From the NCBI GenBank assembly GCA_035591015.1, contig JAXIUW010206952.1, forward strand, positions 62,001-126,000: a stretch of 64,000 bases of DNA, written 5' to 3'. Below, piece after piece: positions 54,613-63,182 of this stretch. The notes below the pieces were generated by a model. The model was not told the DNA's origin. It ran no database searches and saw nothing but the letters and a program-made list of their open reading frames with translations. Position 1 is the stretch's first letter, and each line of letters begins with the position of its first letter. This DNA is from Cephalothrix simula. Taxonomy: Eukaryota > Nemertea > Palaeonemertea > Archinemertea > Cephalotrichidae. The position numbers and the translations under genes are program-made.

Positions 54613-55578
54613 TCTAACCCGGCAGGACAATTCTCTATTGTCCTGCTCCCACTGACTGGCCGAAGGCGTAGCCTTCGGCCAAGGTGGCAGTCACTATATA
54701 TTGCCTATAACTCCAAGCAGATTTGGTGCTAAATTAAACTCACGATAACCGCTTCAAACATTCCCCTAAACACCTTTGAGTGCAGGCATTGCCTGCGCTC
54801 AAGACTAGGGGTGCAGGGGCTAAAGCCCCTGCCGGGGGCTTGGGGGCGGTGCCCCCAAGTAATAAATACTTTGGCAAATAGCCTTGCTTACTTACGTGGG
54901 TGCAAGGCAATTCTCTATTGCCTTGCTGGAGCAGCAAACCCAGATAAAGCACTCTCCGAGGAAGGAGACTTATTTTGTCTTGCCGAAGCAGCCTCCTCAA
55001 AGTTAAAGAAACTCCTTGTCACTGGCAGTGAGGCTTTGTGAGGAGGACTAGTCCCCCTCACACTCCCCCAAGTGGGGAACTACTGCGTTCCCCACACTCC
55101 TAGCAACGGTGCTTATTCTATGCCTTTAGATATAGTCAAAAGGTAACTTTATCTTTAGGGGCGTCATTCAGCATGGTCATTTTTTCTATTTTGTCTGGGG
55201 TTAAGAGCAAAGCTCTTAACAATCCCAGCAATCTTTTTTAAGGGAGCTTCGCTCCCAGTACAATCCTATAGGTAGGGGCTGAAGTTTGTTGATTGGTCAC
55301 AGTAAGATGCAAAGTAGTTCCTTCACTGCCTAAGATCTTACGAGGTTGTGCAACAAATACTTTCTGAAGAGACCACAGTTTGTAGACTATTCTTGTATAT
55401 AGAAACGTTGTTGCTGGACAATACCCACAAAACCCTTTTAGTCTAAGTAATAGCAATGCTCATCTAATTTAAGTTATATAACGGCAAACTCATCGGCCGA
55501 AGGCGTGAGCCATCGGCCGAGTCAGAGGGTGCAGGGAGCGTGCTACCTGCCGGGGTTGTTAGGGGTGGAACCCCTGAC
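54532..55578. mobile_element. Hairpin-packed element with 31-bp inverted ends
   Basis: The first 31 bases (54532-54562, starting GTCAGGGGTTCCACCCC) are the exact reverse complement of 55548-55578. In between lie at least ten short perfect stem-loops, for example 54622-54646, 54658-54680, 54778-54800, 54813-54832, 54839-54859, 54902-54926, 55072-55095, 55201-55219 and 55242-55256. No open frame looks like a real gene, and no transposase is present, so it would be a non-autonomous element or a repeat cluster. No target duplication was seen at the ends. It cuts into the endonuclease gene. Confidence 0.65.
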
Positions 55579-55693
55579 GCCGCCCATCTACCTTATCACT
55601 TTGCTTACTTACATGGTGGTGCAAGGCAATTCTCTATTGCTTTGCCGGAGCGGAGCTACCGCAAATGCCGGATGAGCAAGGCAGGGGATTGTT
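55579..55693. repeat. Extra hairpin unit next to ribD-like gene
   Basis: Beyond the inverted end, tttgcttacttacatgg and the stem-loop GCAAGGCAATtctctATTGCTTTGC (55621-55645) repeat the unit at 54886-54926. It stops right at the end of the deaminase gene, suggesting the repeat cluster extends to 55693. Confidence 0.6.
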
Positions 55694-56146
55694 TTATGGA
55701 GTATGCCTCTGTAACCAATGCGCCAACTGTTCTGAAATTTCATCTTTTAACAATCCAGAATGAACATCTATACCAGCACTGCGAAGCTGGGCTAGGCCAC
55801 GACCACTGACTCGTGGGTGAGGGTCTTCTATTCCAGCATACACTGTAGCTATGTTGGCTTTGATTATAGCTGCACAGCATGATGGCGTCTTGCCCACAAA
55901 ATTGCAGGGCTCAAGGGTTACATAAAGAATCGCACCGCTAAGATCTAGGCCTTGGCTATGTGCTTCTTTAATGGCGATGGCCTCGGCATGACCCTGTCCG
56001 GCTGGTTGAGTGCAGGCCTTGGTAACAATCTTATTGTCAATGGTGATAACGCAGCCCACGGCGGGGTTATCATTGGGTTTTACCGTTGAGGTTTTCGCCG
56101 TCTCTAGGGCTATACGCATGAATTGATGGTGCATAGAGGTGGCCAT
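55694..56146 (-). CDS. ribD: RibD-type deaminase domain, reductase missing
   Basis: 150 residues matching the N-terminal cytidine-deaminase-like half of RibD (riboflavin synthesis): HHQFMRIALETAKTS, NPAVGCVI, QGHAEAIAIKEAH with the zinc-binding His and catalytic Glu, LEPCNFVGKTPSCCAAII with the two zinc Cys, and IEDPHPRVSGRGLAQLRSAG. The protein ends at LQRHTP, exactly where the reductase domain would begin and where the hairpin repeats start. Either a stand-alone deaminase or a truncated RibD; I favour truncation. It is 9 bp after metX. Confidence 0.82.
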   Translation of the reverse strand: MATSMHHQFMRIALETAKTSTVKPNDNPAVGCVITIDNKIVTKACTQPAGQGHAEAIAIKEAHSQGLDLSGAILYVTLEPCNFVGKTPSCCAAIIKANIATVYAGIEDPHPRVSGRGLAQLRSAGIDVHSGLLKDEISEQLAHWLQRHTP

Positions 56147-56155
56147 TATTTATTC

Positions 56156-57271
56156 TTATTTCTCTAAAAAATTAATGACAGGCTGGGCGAGGCGCTCTTC
56201 AATTACGGCCGACTTTAAGAAGAAATCATGCCCGTAGTCATCATCAATGCTTAAATGCTGAACATCTATAGAGCATTGTTGAGCCGCATCAAATAATGCC
56301 TCCGAAAGATATGGCGGAAAAAGATTATCACCCGTAGCGGTTATGAGCAGCATCCGAGCTTTCACACCTTCCAAGGCACATTTTAGCGAACCGTAACGCA
56401 TGGTTAAATCAAAATGATTCCATGTTTGTAGCAAATATACCATAGAATTAGGATCAAAACAGTTAGCAAAGGGCTCAGACACACGGCGTAAGTAATTTTC
56501 TGCCTCATGAAACATTTGCTGATGAAACTGAGCATCATTAAGCAGTTTGCGTGACGATTTATGGTATTTAAGAAACTTGCGCTCCATGGTGATTGGCGAA
56601 ATAAAGGTTGTAAAGCCAATCATACGAGCTACAGTAAGCCCGGCTTGGGGCGGATTTTGAGGGTCATAAATGCCGTTGTTATAATCTAAAGACCGCTGTA
56701 TGGCATCTATTTGAGCGCGATTGGTCATAATCATAAACTGATTAGAATAGGGCGATGAGGCCACTATTATGCTGCGCTCTACAAATGACGGATAACGGAT
56801 GCTCATGGCCAAGCTCACAAAGCCGCCCATACTGGGGCCAACTACGGCATGCAGTTTGGTAATGCCCAGATGGTCTAATAGTAGCTTGTGCGCCTGAACA
56901 GCATCAAAAATGGTTACTACCGGAAAGGTCAGCCCGTAGGGCTTGTTGGTGCTAGGATTGATAGAAGATGGACCACTGGTTCCACCACAACTACCCAGCA
57001 TAGATATGCACAGCACGTAAAACTTATCGGTATCAATGGCTTTGCCCTTGCCCACCATAGCCTGCCACCAGCCCGGATCATTTTTGCTACCGCAAGCATG
57101 ACTATTGCCCGTTAGTGCATGACAAACCAGTATGGCGGGATTATTTTTATTGCCCCAGCTTTCGTAGGCAACTTCTAATTTGTTGATTTTTTCTACCTCA
57201 GCCATGTGGAGCTGTTCAAATTCAAAGGGCTCATCGGAGGTGTAAGTAATTGCGTTAGGATGCCTATTCAT
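56156..57271 (-). CDS. metX: Homoserine O-acyltransferase (MetX type)
   Basis: A 371-residue alpha/beta hydrolase of methionine synthesis. LVCHALTGNSHA, SMLGSCGGTSGPSSINPSTN, the nucleophile motif VVGPSMGGFVSLAMS (Ser near residue 147), the Asp in TATGDNLFPPYLSEAL and the His in YGHDFFL. Length fits. Acetyl versus succinyl donor cannot be set by eye; members are often misassigned. Upstream of the deaminase gene on the same strand. Confidence 0.9.
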   Translation of the reverse strand: MNRHPNAITYTSDEPFEFEQLHMAEVEKINKLEVAYESWGNKNNPAILVCHALTGNSHACGSKNDPGWWQAMVGKGKAIDTDKFYVLCISMLGSCGGTSGPSSINPSTNKPYGLTFPVVTIFDAVQAHKLLLDHLGITKLHAVVGPSMGGFVSLAMSIRYPSFVERSIIVASSPYSNQFMIMTNRAQIDAIQRSLDYNNGIYDPQNPPQAGLTVARMIGFTTFISPITMERKFLKYHKSSRKLLNDAQFHQQMFHEAENYLRRVSEPFANCFDPNSMVYLLQTWNHFDLTMRYGSLKCALEGVKARMLLITATGDNLFPPYLSEALFDAAQQCSIDVQHLSIDDDYGHDFFLKSAVIEERLAQPVINFLEK

Positions 57272-57451
57272 GGCTAGTTTTAACTAGAAATAATAATTAA
57301 TATCGTTTTAATTTTGGTTAAACTCTATTGAGTGCTATTATTATGAGTTAATATGTAAAGGTTGCTTAGGCGAAAAAACCTTACAGGCTAGCCTAATACA
57401 CCTAAAGCGTAAATTAACACGAACTAAAGGGTATAGCATTACATAATTCAT

Positions 57452-58105
57452 ATGGCTACAAAGAAAATGAGCTCTAAAGAGCTTGTGCATGACAGAGTGC
57501 AAGACACTCTATATAGTGCGCTTTTATACATAAAAAAGCATGCGTTGCTAATAGGATTAATCATAATGGCGATAATAGCTGTTGGGCTTGGAATATGGTT
57601 TTACGGCTATTTAGAGCAGTCTTATCGGTTAGAGGTTTCAACGGCCTTTGAAACGCTAGAGCCGCAGCTAGCAGAGCAGCCCAGCACTGGCCGTAGCGTA
57701 GCCATAGCCGATTTTATGAAAGATTATGGACAAACTGTCTATGGTGTATCGGTATTGTGGCAAAAGGTTAAAGATAGTCTAGCCGAACAAGATTGGGATG
57801 CGGCTAAAGAGCTTTACGAAGAGATTATCAAGCATCCGTTGAGTCTGCCTCAGCATTTGGTAGAGGCTAAACTAGGATTGGCCAAGTATTGGGAAAAGCA
57901 GGGCGAGACAGACAAGGTGCTTGAGGCCATTCAATCTATTAATGAAGAAGGCTATGACGATGTCAAAGAATATGCTTTAGGTAGTTACAAAGCGGCTCAG
58001 GGTGATCTAGCAGCTGCCAAGGAGCATTTTGAAAAGGTGTCAGCTAGTGTAACTAGTGGCAATTTGGGCAGAAAAGCCAAGCAAATGCTAGAGTTTATAC
58101 CGTAG
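57452..58105 (+). CDS. YfgM-like TPR membrane protein
   Basis: A 217-residue bitopic protein: cytoplasmic N-terminus, one membrane segment (HALLIGLIIMAIIAVGLGIW, about residues 30-49), then a periplasmic TPR-like helical domain (AEQDWDAAKELYEEI; LGLAKYWEKQGETDKVLEAI; AAQGDLAAAKEHFEKV). The layout matches the YfgM/DUF2133 family, an ancillary SecYEG partner in E. coli. Single gene with ATG 57452. Confidence 0.78.
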   Translation: MATKKMSSKELVHDRVQDTLYSALLYIKKHALLIGLIIMAIIAVGLGIWFYGYLEQSYRLEVSTAFETLEPQLAEQPSTGRSVAIADFMKDYGQTVYGVSVLWQKVKDSLAEQDWDAAKELYEEIIKHPLSLPQHLVEAKLGLAKYWEKQGETDKVLEAIQSINEEGYDDVKEYALGSYKAAQGDLAAAKEHFEKVSASVTSGNLGRKAKQMLEFIP

Positions 58106-58429
58106 TGTGCTAAGTTCAGCAAGAAAGTCATGTTGTGGATGGTGGCGCAGGTTTATGTTGCGATTTTGTATTCTGACTTCGTGTCGTGATTTTGTGTTGC
58201 AATTTTTTATCGTGACTTTGTATTGTGAGGTGTTGTTGCCAAACGGTCTTTCCAGATTGAAGCCTACTAATTCTGGATGACCTAAAAGACTCTACCCAAG
58301 AAGATTTTTCTCAGTCTTCGGCTCTAAGTATTGAGGAACAGCGGGTATGCTCAATAGACACAGTGGTGGCATCAGACTCGATTTTTAGTATATTTTTAAC
58401 TAGTTAGCTATTAAAAAGAGGTTAATCCT
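58106..58429. other. Gap with degenerate tandem words
   Basis: No gene in 324 bp. At 58150-58235 the words gttgcgattttgtattctgac, gtgtcgtgattttgtgttgc and atcgtgactttgtattgtg form a loose 22-25-bp period. Presumably holds the promoter for the following rpoZ-like gene. Confidence 0.4.
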
Positions 58430-58648
58430 ATGGGAAATGATAACAAATCCGTTTATTTTGGCCATGTCAGCGATTTTGAGAAGGTGCTAGCCACCTCAAA
58501 GCGTGCGCGACACTTATTTGAAGAAAAGGCACGACCTTTAGTTGATCAAAAATATAAGTATCATTATGCAGCCTTGGCCGAATACGAAGAGGGTCTTATT
58601 GAATTGGCTCAAGAAGAAATCACAGATAGCGATCTAGAGCTTGAATAA
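58430..58648 (+). CDS. rpoZ: Probable RNA polymerase omega subunit
   Basis: 72 residues. The core ATSKRARHLFEEKARPLVDQ with AALAEYEEGLIELAQEE resembles the omega pattern (A-x-K-R-A-R-x-L ... P-L-V ... A-L-x-E-x-x-x-G). The N-terminus is shorter and lacks the usual RxTVEDC motif, so the call is tentative. ATG with an AAGAGG site 9 bases upstream. The stop overlaps the next start. Confidence 0.55.
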   Translation: MGNDNKSVYFGHVSDFEKVLATSKRARHLFEEKARPLVDQKYKYHYAALAEYEEGLIELAQEEITDSDLELE

Positions 58649-59225
58649 AAGCATCTTATTGATAATAGCTTCGCTGGGGCTGTTTGGGTGCTCATTTAGC
58701 GAAGATATTAGTTACGAGTTCGGGTTAGGATCTTCAGAAATTGTCGTTGAGGTTGCCTTTGAGGGCGAGCCACCGCCGGACGAAGTTATAATTGTTGCCG
58801 TAAGAAATGAATACATAGTGCCACCAGAGCTGCAAAGCACTATGGGGGACAATGGCAATCTCTATAACAATGCTATGGCCTTTGCTGAGGCTACTAGACC
58901 CGCAGTTAGTGCCTATGGATTAGCTGGCAAATCCAGACTGGCAATAGCTTTTCCACGTTCTGACAAAAACATCTACATTTGGGTAATGGTTCGGGGCTAT
59001 GCCGTAGAGCGACGCCGATTTAGTCATATAAGCGCAGTGAGTGCCATCAATACCATTGTCCGCATGAAAGAACTGCCAGACTGGGATGATTACTTTGTAA
59101 CTTACATAGCTCCGGTGATGCAAGACTATGTGCTTGACCAGCGTTATGGATTATCTGCACATGGGCAGTTGGCTCTAGGCCAGTGGCTATTGAATGAACG
59201 CAAACGGATTTTAGGGCTTGAGTAA
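58641..59225 (+). CDS. Lipoprotein, 194 aa
   Basis: Not recognised. It starts with TTG 58641 inside the end of the preceding gene (CTTGAATAAAAGC), needed to keep the signal peptide LLIIASLGLFGC with lipobox (LFGC, Cys near residue 17). The mature part (EVAFEGEPPPDEVIIVAVRN; AVERRRFSHISAVSAINTIV) has a beta-rich start and a helical end. Overlaps lpxB by 8 bp. Confidence 0.66.
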   Translation: MNKSILLIIASLGLFGCSFSEDISYEFGLGSSEIVVEVAFEGEPPPDEVIIVAVRNEYIVPPELQSTMGDNGNLYNNAMAFAEATRPAVSAYGLAGKSRLAIAFPRSDKNIYIWVMVRGYAVERRRFSHISAVSAINTIVRMKELPDWDDYFVTYIAPVMQDYVLDQRYGLSAHGQLALGQWLLNERKRILGLE

Positions 59226-60414
59226 AAAGCACAACTTGAAGCTGATGATGGTCGCTGCCGAGCTTTCTGGCGACCAACACGGAGCAGCATTGCTGCGTGA
59301 GGTAAAAAAAATCAGGCAGTGCGAAGCCTTTGGCGTAGGTGGTCCCAACATGGTGAGCGAAGGTTTTAGAACTATCCGTAGTTTTGAGCGTCTGCAACAT
59401 CTGGGGATTGCTGGCTTTATTAAGAATATATTTTATGTTTATGCGCTATTCAAAGAATTGGCGCAGCTTTGTGCAGAGCAAGAACCCGATGCAATTGTTT
59501 TAATTGATTATCCATTCTTTAATCTGCGTTTGGCGAGGCATTTGCGAAGGCTTGGGATTCCGATTATTCACTACAGTGCCCCACAGGTTTGGGCATCAAG
59601 GCCGGGTAGGGTTAAAAAACTTAGCTATACCGATTGTCTGATTGTCTTACTGCCTTTTGAAGAAGAAATATTTACCACCAAGGGCATTAACGCTAAGTTT
59701 TTTGGGCATCCACTGGTTGATGCAGCTCAAGATACTCAGAAGTATGACCAACTTTGCGCCAAGCTAAGGCAGCTCAACTGGAACTTTAATGCTCCATGCG
59801 TGGTCATTGCTCCGGGTAGTCGGGCATTATGGTTAAAACTAAATCTGCCTGCCTATTTGGGCATGGCTAAGCTCCTCAAGAGCAAAGTGCCTGATATACA
59901 ATTCATTTTGCCCTTGGCGGCTAGTCTTGATTGCAATTTTGTTGAGCAGTCTATCATTGCCAGTGGCCTTAATAGAGACTGTCTCTATATCAGTGATGAC
60001 CTTTCGGCAAGCCTTGATTTGGCCACCATTGGTGTAATAAACTTTGGTACAGCTACCATGCAAACGATGCTCAAGGGCGTGCCATTTTTTTCAACCACTA
60101 GAGGCAGCCGGCTTGACTATATAGTGTGGCGTATAGTCTATCGGAGCTTCAAAACGCTTAACATGGCTAACATACTGTGGCGATATCGGCATAACATACC
60201 TATAGCCGATGACAAGCAGTTTCTGATTAAAGAGCTTATTCAAAACGAATGTACAGCTGAAAACATGGCCAAGCACGCACTGCAATTGCTTGATGATCAA
60301 CAGCTTTACCAGCAACTAAAAACCGGATTGCTAGAATGCACTCAAACGCTTGGCAAGGGTGGCGCATACACTAAGGCCGCCGAGCTTATAATCAACTATG
60401 CCGAGGGGCGTTAG
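59218..60414 (+). CDS. lpxB: Lipid-A-disaccharide synthase
   Basis: A 398-residue GT19 enzyme joining UDP-diacylglucosamine and lipid X in lipid A synthesis. MMVAAELSGDQHGAALLREV, FGVGGPNMVSEGF, IPIIHYSAPQVWASRPGRVK, FFGHPLVDAAQDTQK, CVVIAPGSRALWLKLNLPAY and a C-terminal GTATMQTMLKGVPFF. Start is TTG 59218, using the same overlapping CTTGA junction as its upstream neighbour. Confirms a lipopolysaccharide-bearing cell. Confidence 0.93.
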   Translation: MSKKHNLKLMMVAAELSGDQHGAALLREVKKIRQCEAFGVGGPNMVSEGFRTIRSFERLQHLGIAGFIKNIFYVYALFKELAQLCAEQEPDAIVLIDYPFFNLRLARHLRRLGIPIIHYSAPQVWASRPGRVKKLSYTDCLIVLLPFEEEIFTTKGINAKFFGHPLVDAAQDTQKYDQLCAKLRQLNWNFNAPCVVIAPGSRALWLKLNLPAYLGMAKLLKSKVPDIQFILPLAASLDCNFVEQSIIASGLNRDCLYISDDLSASLDLATIGVINFGTATMQTMLKGVPFFSTTRGSRLDYIVWRIVYRSFKTLNMANILWRYRHNIPIADDKQFLIKELIQNECTAENMAKHALQLLDDQQLYQQLKTGLLECTQTLGKGGAYTKAAELIINYAEGR

Positions 60415-60619
60415 TTTACTATCTCTAGCAGAGTTTGCCATAGAGGCTTTTTGTGGTGACTTTGCTCATTGATTGTTAGCAAATTGATTGTGCTTAGGCA
60501 TGAGCGAAAAACGCAGTAACACCGCCGAGCTTCGCACTACTGGCCTCATGCTGTCGGGCTTGGTTCAACCATTGAAGCGAGGCCAAGAAGGCTAAACTAT
60601 TCAATGGTCGCAGGCGTAG

Positions 60620-60676
60620 TCATCAACTATTATGTATTATGCTGACTACGCTTACTTTTATGCTTACTACGCCTAC
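60620..60676. repeat. Short degenerate tandem repeat
   Basis: tatgctgactacgcttactttt is followed by atgcttactacgcctactatg, a loose 22-bp repeat between lpxB and the convergent lgt. No gene in the 266-bp gap. Confidence 0.5.
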
Positions 60677-60680
60677 TATG

Positions 60681-61553
60681 TTAAGACCTACGACCGGCTT
60701 TTTTGCCGACTTTCTGCCGTTTATTACTGTTTTTATTGACGAATAATGTGCCCGGCTGATTGAATGATGGGTGCTTAATAATTAGATAAACCCCAATAAG
60801 CATCATGGGCAGGCTTAGGAGCTGACCCATAGTGAAGTAGTTCAGAATATAGCCGATATGAGCATCAGGAAGGCGCACATATTCAACTATCCAGCGGAAT
60901 AGACCATACAGAAACAGGTACGCTCCAAACATAGTGCTGGCATATTTAGCTCGGGTTAGCATAATCTGCATTATTATAGCCATCACTAAGCCCTCTAAAA
61001 ATGCTTCATAGAGCTGCGTTGGGTGGCGAGGCAGGCCGTTCTGCTCAAAGATTACTCCCCAAGTGCCATCAGTGGCCATGCCATAAAGTTCTGCATTGAT
61101 AAAATTACCAATACGACCCAAGCCTAGGGCAATCGGAAACAGCGTTGTGCAAACTCGTACAGAATCACAAAACGGAATGCCACGCTTACTATCTAAGAAC
61201 AGCAAGGCGATTATTACACCCAGCAAACCACCATGATATGACATACCCCCACGCCAAGTTTCAATAACTCGCCACGGCTCTGCCCAGTAACTTGGCCCGC
61301 CATAAAAGATAAACCACCCCAAGCGACCTCCTAACACAACGCCTACAAATACCCACGGTGCTAAGGTAGCCAGCTGATCAGTATTTAGCCAACCCGTAGC
61401 ATTGGTAGCCTCCATGCGTAAGGCTTTGCGATGTGCAATCAGATAGCACAGCACATAAGATAAAAAATACATAAACCCGTACCAAGCCACATTAACTGGT
61501 CCAATGCTAAACATCACCGGGTCAAGATTGTGTGTGTATATCCAAGATTCCAT
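60681..61553 (-). CDS. lgt: Prolipoprotein diacylglyceryl transferase
   Basis: A 290-residue inner-membrane enzyme that adds diacylglycerol to lipobox Cys. VFVGVVLGGRLGWFIFYGGP, GGMSYHGGLLGVIIALL (the H-G-G-L motif), and the signature LGLGRIGNFINAELYG near residue 140. Seven hydrophobic segments. Lys/Arg-rich tail (KRQKVGKKAGRRS). It serves the many lipoproteins of this window. Confidence 0.95.
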   Translation of the reverse strand: MESWIYTHNLDPVMFSIGPVNVAWYGFMYFLSYVLCYLIAHRKALRMEATNATGWLNTDQLATLAPWVFVGVVLGGRLGWFIFYGGPSYWAEPWRVIETWRGGMSYHGGLLGVIIALLFLDSKRGIPFCDSVRVCTTLFPIALGLGRIGNFINAELYGMATDGTWGVIFEQNGLPRHPTQLYEAFLEGLVMAIIMQIMLTRAKYASTMFGAYLFLYGLFRWIVEYVRLPDAHIGYILNYFTMGQLLSLPMMLIGVYLIIKHPSFNQPGTLFVNKNSNKRQKVGKKAGRRS

Positions 61554-61733
61554 TGTTGATTATGTTAAATATTTAAGCTAGTTAAGCTATTTAGGTTCTA
61601 TTAGGTGCTTTAGGCTAAACAATATAACTTACGGATTTCCAAAGCTAATATATGAATAGCGCAAGGTTTGCCTGCGCTAAAGAATAATCTGATAACTAAG
61701 GCCAGCCCTATCAAGGCTGGGCACTAGAATTAA

Positions 61734-62768
61734 TTATCTGTGGTTCATGGTTATTTGGCGTAGTTCAGTCCAAATTTTAATCATGGATGCTAGCTCGGCT
61801 TCATCACTGATAGCCTGAAAGCCGTCTACTAAGGCATGCTTGGGGTTACTGTGGACATCAAGTAATATTCCATCAGCACCACCGGCTGCGGCCATGTTTC
61901 CCATAGATTGCACTGACTGACGATTGCCCGAGCTATGCGAAACATCAAACACTATAGGTAGAACGATTTTTCGGCGTAAAGTGATTATTTCGTCTAAATC
62001 GGCCTGATTACGCATAGAATGACCAATGCCTTTAACTCCCCTCAGACAGATCATAAGGCTTTGATTGCCCTGTTCCATAATGTAATTAGCTGCCTTTAGT
62101 GTTTCATCAATTGAGTTAGAAAAGCCACGCTTGTAGAGCACTGGTTTTTTTGTGCGTCCAACCTCAATCAGCAGCTCAAAGTTTTGAGCATTGCGAGTGC
62201 CTATTTGCAGTATGTCAATATCGTACTTCAAGAATAGGTCAAGATCACGAACGTCAAGTATTTCACTAACAATGGGCAGTCCAACCTCTTGGCGAACATC
62301 ATGAAGCACCTTGAGGCCGTCTTCCTTTAATCCTTGAAAATCGTAGGGGCTGGTGCGAGGTTTATAGGCACCACCACGGTTGATTTTAACCCCAGCCCGT
62401 TTAGCCATTTGATGCGAAGGTAGGGTATAGTCTTTGTCTACAGCGCACACACCGCCCATCACCACTAAGGGTTCATCGGCACCAATCTTAAAATCATAAC
62501 CGGGAATAGAGAGGGCTTCTCTGGTTCGTGAGTGTGCCAAGGCCATGTTCTGAGGCACGCCCTCAATGGGAATAACCTGCTTCACACCCGACATCTGGCG
62601 TATTTCAGAGCGATGACTGTCTGAAACATTGCCGAACACGTTATCAACTATAACGGAGTTATCTTTTTGACCCGGATTGGTTTTGATGCGCAATCCCCAG
62701 CCTTCTATGCGTTGGCGAACGGTTTGAATGTCTTGGGGGGCGGCGTTAAGATCGTACTGTATAATCAT
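61734..62768 (-). CDS. aroF: Divergent type I-beta DAHP synthase
   Basis: 344 residues: an N-terminal ferredoxin-like regulatory domain (MIIQYDLNAAPQDIQTVRQR; PGQKDNSVIV) then a TIM barrel of the DAHP synthase / KDO8P synthase type. KINRGGAYKPRTSPYDFQGL and DILQIGTRNAQNF are near-standard. Odd points: GVCAVD replaces GPCSVE (metal Cys108 kept), CLRG replaces the usual CERG near 242, DVSH replaces DPSH (His278 kept), and Asp304 stands where the family has the metal Glu (EVH). Catalyses the first step of aromatic synthesis if active as such. Start ATG 62768. Confidence 0.8.
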   Translation of the reverse strand: MIIQYDLNAAPQDIQTVRQRIEGWGLRIKTNPGQKDNSVIVDNVFGNVSDSHRSEIRQMSGVKQVIPIEGVPQNMALAHSRTREALSIPGYDFKIGADEPLVVMGGVCAVDKDYTLPSHQMAKRAGVKINRGGAYKPRTSPYDFQGLKEDGLKVLHDVRQEVGLPIVSEILDVRDLDLFLKYDIDILQIGTRNAQNFELLIEVGRTKKPVLYKRGFSNSIDETLKAANYIMEQGNQSLMICLRGVKGIGHSMRNQADLDEIITLRRKIVLPIVFDVSHSSGNRQSVQSMGNMAAAGGADGILLDVHSNPKHALVDGFQAISDEAELASMIKIWTELRQITMNHR

Positions 62769-63182
62769 GCTTATTACTATGCTTATTATTGCGCTTATTA
62801 CTAATGCTTAATTTTTTATGCTTATTTTTTGACTGATAGCATCGCCTAACATATTGCCTATGAAGTGCCACACCTTTCAGAAATATAGCATGGCTTAGTT
62901 ATTGAACGACCAAGCGTGCTTTTTAATACTTGGGCATTGTGTGCTTTGTTTTGTAAAACCTCTAATACAAATCACTTAGCATGGTCAATAAACCGCAACC
63001 TACGTGATTATAGTATCCTTTCCGATTATGATTGCAAAATAAATTTCAACATAAATCACAGCATAAGGGTGAAGTAATTACGAAATGAATTGCAACATAA
63101 ACCGGTGCCAGTATGCACAAACAATATGCAGAATATTCCCAAGTATTGCGCTAATTATTGTAGAATTGGTATCGTGAAGAAT
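62769..63182. other. Divergent gap with degenerate tandem words
   Basis: No gene. At 62770-62826 gcttatta-type words repeat (tgcttattactatgcttattattgcgcttatt) just upstream of the DAHP synthase start. The rest holds promoters for the divergent genes; the frame of rsfS is open into this stretch from 63090. Confidence 0.4.

Noticed and set aside
54740-55041. Two overlapping open frames on opposite strands in the hairpin element
   Set aside because: They follow from the inverted-repeat structure, have no ribosome site and encode repeat-derived sequence only.
54533-55690. CRISPR array
   Set aside because: Repeats are hairpins of different sequence with irregular spacing and no uniform spacers; no cas genes.
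53237-55693. Genomic island inserted in tRNA-Val
   Set aside because: No repeat of the tRNA 3' end was found downstream and no integrase is present, so an att-type insertion is not supported.
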